Positions 60,140 through 64,000 of a stretch of 64,000 bases of DNA are shown one piece after another (positions within the stretch are counted from its first letter, which is position 1; each line of letters begins with the position of its first letter). Source of the DNA: Paenibacillus_AR mesotrionivorans (GTDB lineage Bacteria > Bacillota > Bacilli > Paenibacillales > NBRC-103111). The stretch covers positions 331,687 to 395,686 of the forward strand of contig NZ_JBJURJ010000005.1 of assembly GCF_046098205.1 (NCBI RefSeq), read 5' to 3'. Below the pieces are notes generated by a model. It ran no database searches, was not told where the DNA came from, and saw only the letters and a list, made by a program, of their open reading frames with translations. Made by a program: the position numbers and the translations under genes.

Positions 60140-61714
60140 CTAACGCTCGATAATGCGGTTCCGGTATTCCGTCGGTGTCATCCGCTCCATTTTTTCAAAT
60201 TGGGTCACAAAATAATCCGCATTGTTGAAGCCGACCTGCTCGGCAATTTCATAGACCCGCTTGTCCGTTTGGCGGAGCAGCTTTTTGGCTTCGCTGATCC
60301 GAAGCTGCTGCACATGGTCGTTGAAATAGATACCGTAGGTTTTTTTGAACAGCTGGCCCAAATACACCGGATTCATAAAAAATTTGGCCGCGATGCTCTT
60401 CAGATTCATATTCTTCTGGAAGTTGGCGTCCACATACTGTTTAATTTTGTGGATGCTTCCTTTGGTGAAGGTTTTGCGCAGCCTGGCGATGGTTTCCGAG
60501 GACTCGGCGGCAAATTGAAGCAGCAGCTTCTCCAGTTCCTCCAGGGTGATGCTGTAATCATGCCAGCCGATCATCGGCTCCAGGCTGTTCAGAAGCTTCT
60601 CATCCCCGTCCATGCTGCGGATGGACTTGACGATTCCGGCGACAAACCGGTCCACCGCTGTTTTCATGGCCTCCGGTGAAACATGCTTGTCCACCAGCGA
60701 CTGAAGAAACTGCCGGATGCAGGAGGACAGATCATGCCCCTCTCCTTCTTCCACCGCCTGGATCAGCTCCCGGGTGCAATCATCCTCCAGATGGATGTAG
60801 TTCAGGATAACCTCCTCCACATCCCCGTAGGCAATCACCCGTTCATTATGCCTAATGAACTTGTACTGCATAGCCTGTTTGGCGCTGGTATAAGCATCTC
60901 TCAGGCTGCGGAGCTCCTGGACCGGCTTGCCCGCATAAATCCGCAGCTCCAGCGGGTACAGGCCAGCCAGCTTGGCTCCCAGCTCCAGGGCAAGCTCCTT
61001 CGGGCTGCCGAAGCGTTCCGTATAATAGATATCCGGTGCGATAAAGCCGTAGGCCCGGTGATGGGCGTACACGAATATATGCTCCAAGCTCCGGTGAAGT
61101 ATGGATTGAAGCGCTTTCTTGATATCCTCCGCAAGACGCTCCTTGGTTGGAACGGGTGCATCATTCCACGGGGAGGCATTGTTGATTTCCACCAGCATAT
61201 ATGAAAACTCCCGGACCCCCGCATCCCTCCAATAGCCAGTCCAGGCTTCAATGGCCGTGCCGCTTAAATCCCCGCGGATCAGAGCTTCGATCAGCTTCTC
61301 TCCCGCATCCCAGGCTTTGCCCTCCTGTGCTTGTGTCTGCCGGGCCAGCTTCTCCCGGAGCTTGGCAAGAGTGTTCACAATATCGTCCTGATCCACCGGC
61401 TTAAGCACATAATCCAGCACCCCGTACCGGACGGCCTGCTGGGCATACCGGAAATCGTTGTATCCGCTGATGATGATAAAATTGGTGTCCAGTCCCTCTC
61501 CGGCAACGGTCTGGATCAGGCCGATCCCGTCCAGCACGGGCATCCGGATGTCGGTGATTACCAGCTGCGGCCTCTTCTCCCGGATCAGCGCCAAGGCATC
61601 CTCTCCATTATCTGCCTCACCTGTGATCTGAAACCCGTTTCCTTCCCAGTCGATCATTTCAATCAGGCCTTTGCGGACAAAAAATTCGTCATCCACGATA
61701 ATTGCGGAATACAT
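60140..61714 (-). CDS. YesN-type response regulator with AraC DNA-binding domain
   Basis: 524 residues. The N-terminal receiver has the phosphorylated Asp in LVITDIRMPVLDG (about 55) and the Lys in YVLKPVDQ. A long middle region follows, and a C-terminal AraC double helix-turn-helix ends YEIAEQVGFNNADYFVTQF. GGGGAGAGGG precedes the ATG. It is the first gene of the regulator-kinase-transporter cluster and is divergent from the GH8 gene, so it likely controls both directions. Confidence 0.88.
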   Translation of the reverse strand: MYSAIIVDDEFFVRKGLIEMIDWEGNGFQITGEADNGEDALALIREKRPQLVITDIRMPVLDGIGLIQTVAGEGLDTNFIIISGYNDFRYAQQAVRYGVLDYVLKPVDQDDIVNTLAKLREKLARQTQAQEGKAWDAGEKLIEALIRGDLSGTAIEAWTGYWRDAGVREFSYMLVEINNASPWNDAPVPTKERLAEDIKKALQSILHRSLEHIFVYAHHRAYGFIAPDIYYTERFGSPKELALELGAKLAGLYPLELRIYAGKPVQELRSLRDAYTSAKQAMQYKFIRHNERVIAYGDVEEVILNYIHLEDDCTRELIQAVEEGEGHDLSSCIRQFLQSLVDKHVSPEAMKTAVDRFVAGIVKSIRSMDGDEKLLNSLEPMIGWHDYSITLEELEKLLLQFAAESSETIARLRKTFTKGSIHKIKQYVDANFQKNMNLKSIAAKFFMNPVYLGQLFKKTYGIYFNDHVQQLRISEAKKLLRQTDKRVYEIAEQVGFNNADYFVTQFEKMERMTPTEYRNRIIER

Positions 61715-61942
61715 GGCATCAGCCCTCTCCCCTGAGCAAAATTGGTAATTATCCTTACAATACCATATGATAACAGGAATTTCTTACAAGTTCACGGATG
61801 GATTTACGGCAGCGGCAGTCGGGGGAATGAAGTCTTTATTTTTCGAAGAAAATGCTTTATTTTCCAAAGCTGGACCGAGGCAGGCTTGTGCTATACTTTG
61901 GGCATTATTACCTTCATGCTGAATAAACGGAGGAGAACTGAT

Positions 61943-63106
61943 ATGGCGAACAGCAGGCAAGGCGCCTTTTTTACCGGAGAGTACCGCAATGTGTTTTCGG
62001 AAATGGGATACAGTGAGGAGGCGGTCGGAAGCAGGCTGGAGGAGATCTGGCAGGAGCTGTTCCACGGCAGCCCGGACGTCCGGCTTTACCACCCCATGGA
62101 CGGAGACAAAGGATATATGGTGGACACGGGGAATGATGACGCGCGTACGGAGGGCATGTCCTACGGCATGATGTTTGCGGTCCAGCTGGACAAGAAGGAT
62201 GAATTCGACCGGCTGTGGAATTTCTCCAAAACCTTCATGCAGCACCGGGAGGGACGGTATAAGGATTATTTCGCCTGGCATTGCAGCTTGGATGGAACGA
62301 AGCTGTCCCCAGGCCCCGCTCCCGACGGGGAGGAATTCTATGCCATGGCGCTGTTCTTCGCCTCCGCCCGCTGGGGGGACGGGCCAGAGCCTTATGATTA
62401 TTCGGTGCAGGCCAGGCAGATCCTCAGAGCCTGCCTGCATCAGGGTGAGGAGGGTCCGGGTGACCCTATGTGGGACCCGGCGACCAAGCTGATCAAGTTT
62501 GTGCCGGAGAGTCCGTTCAGCGATCCCTCCTATCACCTGCCCCACTTTTACGAGCTGTTCGCCCTGCTGGCGGATGAGGAGGACCGGCTGTTCTGGAAGG
62601 AAGCGGCGGCCGCAAGCCGGGCTTATCTGCATACAGCCTGCCATCCGGCTACGGGACTTTCCGCCGAATACGCCAACTTCGACGGAACACCGGCTCCCCC
62701 GCAGCCTCATGGGGATTACCGCTACTTTTACAGCGACGCCTACCGGGTTGCGGGCAACATCGCCGTAGATTGGGAGTGGTTCCGGGCGGACCCCTGGCAG
62801 GTGGAGCAGTCCAACCGGCTTCAGGCCTTCTTCCGCGATAAGGAGGTCTCCGATTACCGCCGCTACCATCTGGACGGCACTCCCTTCGAGGAGCCGGCCC
62901 TCCACCCTATCGGCCTGCTGGCCACCAACGCTATGGCTTCCCTGGCAGCGGACGGCCCGGATGCGGCTGCATTCGCGGAGCTGCTCTGGAACACGCCGCT
63001 GCGCACCGGGAAACGCCGGTATTACGACAACTGCTTGTATTTCTTCGCGTTCCTGGCCTTAAGCGGCCATTACCGGATTTATCTGCCGGAGGGCGGAAGG
63101 TTGTAG
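61943..63106 (+). CDS. reducing-end xylose-releasing exo-oligoxylanase, glycoside hydrolase family 8
   Basis: 387 residues, the usual Rex length, with no signal peptide. DARTEGMSYGMM gives the general acid Glu70, the same number as in Rex of Bacillus halodurans; YFYSDAYRVAGN gives the base Asp265 (Asp263 there). The loop with EEPALHPIGLL is the Rex-type feature that blocks the substrate cleft and makes the enzyme trim xylose from reducing ends. The ATG lies seven bases after GGAGGAG. Expected to act in the cytosol on imported xylo-oligosaccharides. Confidence 0.9.
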   Translation: MANSRQGAFFTGEYRNVFSEMGYSEEAVGSRLEEIWQELFHGSPDVRLYHPMDGDKGYMVDTGNDDARTEGMSYGMMFAVQLDKKDEFDRLWNFSKTFMQHREGRYKDYFAWHCSLDGTKLSPGPAPDGEEFYAMALFFASARWGDGPEPYDYSVQARQILRACLHQGEEGPGDPMWDPATKLIKFVPESPFSDPSYHLPHFYELFALLADEEDRLFWKEAAAASRAYLHTACHPATGLSAEYANFDGTPAPPQPHGDYRYFYSDAYRVAGNIAVDWEWFRADPWQVEQSNRLQAFFRDKEVSDYRRYHLDGTPFEEPALHPIGLLATNAMASLAADGPDAAAFAELLWNTPLRTGKRRYYDNCLYFFAFLALSGHYRIYLPEGGRL

Positions 63107-63185
63107 ATCTGCCGTTTGAACCTCCTTTAACTGGAAATGGCAGAACGGACGGATTCCCGATATAATTCACTCAAGGGGGAATCCA

Positions 63186-63896
63186 ATGATGGATTTTGAA
63201 ACGGTGATGCAGGAGCTTGAAGCGCTTGCCAAGGAGCGTCTTAAGAAGCAATATATGTCCAATGGTGCACATGAACCGCTGTTTGGGGTGGCTACCGGCG
63301 CTATGAAGCCCATTGCCAAACAAATCAAAATCAATCAGCCGTTAGCTGAGGAGCTGTATGCCACGGGGAATTACGATGCCATGTATTTTGCCGGCATTAT
63401 TGCCGATCCGAAGGCAATGACAGAGGCGGATTTTGAACGCTGGATGGACGGTGCCTATTTTTATATGCTATCGGATTATGTGGTAGCGGTGACATTGGCG
63501 GAAACAGGCATTGCCCAGGAGGTGGCCGATAAGTGGATCGGAAGCGGGGAGGAGCTGCGGATGTCGGCGGGCTGGAGCTGTTATTGCTGGCTTATGGGCA
63601 GCCGTCCCGACGCGGAATTTGATCAGGGCAAACTTGCCTCCATGCTGGAGCTGGTAAAAAACACGATTCACCATTCACCCGGCCGGACGCAGGCGTCCAT
63701 GAATAATTTCCTGTACACCACGGCGGTGTCCTACTTGCCTCTCCATGAGCTGGCGGTGGAAACCGCCAAGGCAGTAGGACCTGTAGAAATGAAACGGGAC
63801 AATAAAAAAAGCAGCGTGCTGCTGGCCTCCGACAATATCCAAAAGGCTGTGGACAAGCAGCAGCTCGGCTTTAAGCGCAGATATGTGAGATGTTAG
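63186..63896 (+). CDS. DNA alkylation repair protein (AlkD-like HEAT repeat)
   Basis: 236 residues, all-helical. The segments VATGAMKPIAKQIK, WMDGAYFYMLSDYV and the C-terminal NNFLYTTAVSYLPLHELA fit the alkylation-repair group of HEAT-repeat proteins, though it is a more divergent member than AlkD itself and the catalytic Asp was not located with certainty. GGGGGA precedes the ATG. It stands alone; the last ~100 bases of the window hold no gene I can see. Confidence 0.65.
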   Translation: MMDFETVMQELEALAKERLKKQYMSNGAHEPLFGVATGAMKPIAKQIKINQPLAEELYATGNYDAMYFAGIIADPKAMTEADFERWMDGAYFYMLSDYVVAVTLAETGIAQEVADKWIGSGEELRMSAGWSCYCWLMGSRPDAEFDQGKLASMLELVKNTIHHSPGRTQASMNNFLYTTAVSYLPLHELAVETAKAVGPVEMKRDNKKSSVLLASDNIQKAVDKQQLGFKRRYVRC

Positions 63897-64000
63897 AAGA
63901 AAGCCGCTGGAAGCTCTAGCTAAGATGAACGTAAACAAAGGGCAGCCCTCCAAATTGCTACTGTCGTAGGTTAAAATGGAAAGTGACCACCACCCATTTC

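Noticed and set aside
63900..64000. End of the window as insertion-sequence terminus (GTGGTCACTTTCC-type sequence on the minus strand)
   Set aside because: Resembles IS21-type ends, but only about 60 bases are visible and no transposase gene or matching end is in the window.

Overview
The window reads as chromosome of a spore-forming, low-to-mid GC Firmicute, most likely Paenibacillus or a close relative. The basis is an intact gerE, an RsiW-type anti-sigma factor, YesM/YesN two-component systems beside LplB/LplC-type sugar permeases, strong AGGAGG ribosome binding sites with many TTG/GTG starts, and the mix of glycoside hydrolases. I ran no searches; all family calls come from motifs and architecture read by eye.

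Layout. (1) 1-6985: carbohydrate block with the sensor part of a YesM-type kinase (cut by the edge), GH35 beta-galactosidase, GH105 unsaturated uronyl hydrolase, a Cys-type sulfatase and a divergent AraC regulator; probably intracellular breakdown of a sulfated uronic-acid oligosaccharide. (2) 7093-11941: operon of GNAT, ornithine-cyclodeaminase-like, M19 dipeptidase-like and CocE/NonD hydrolase. (3) 12102-16418: phosphotransferase, KtrB-type K+ transporter, orphan RsiW, alpha/beta hydrolase, small membrane protein. (4) 16496-22487: complete mrp Na+/H+ antiporter operon with fused MrpA-MrpB and a terminator-like hairpin in its leader. (5) 22730-26657: adenine deaminase under a purine (adenine-type) riboswitch, followed by a FadR-like regulator and a CynX/NimT-type MFS transporter. 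(6) 26715-29572: ZntA-type ATPase and CzrA-type sensor. (7) 29884-35877: a van-like regulatory fossil, then an ABC transporter with its two-component system. (8) 36025-42071: an AT-richer island of about 5.8 kb bounded by 193-bp direct repeats of the gerE promoter and 5' end. It holds an oxidoreductase operon (SDR, old yellow enzyme, quinone-oxidoreductase-like), its TetR repressor with several operators, a MaoC-like protein and pseudogenes of an SDR and a DNA methyltransferase. (9) 42366-45957: sugar isomerase, SDR, a retropepsin-like protease with its partner, and others. (10) 46265-50430: metal cluster of a P1B-4 ATPase, a terpenoid-cyclase-fold protein, CsoR and a CueP-like lipoprotein, with the same palindrome in the csoR and ATPase promoters. 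(11) 50502-54368: mixed genes, including a YcaQ-like protein whose stop codon lies in a MITE-like element. (12) 54471-63106: sugar ABC transporter, YesM/YesN-like regulators and a divergent GH8 exo-oligoxylanase; then a DNA alkylation repair protein.

The most unusual structure is a family of three 185-bp intergenic elements (22501, 45967, 53672). Each has four 24-nt near-palindromic units at identical offsets 0, 50, 111 and 161, two in one orientation and two in the other, although their sequences differ considerably. The conserved geometry suggests a structured RNA or a protein-binding array not explained by any gene.
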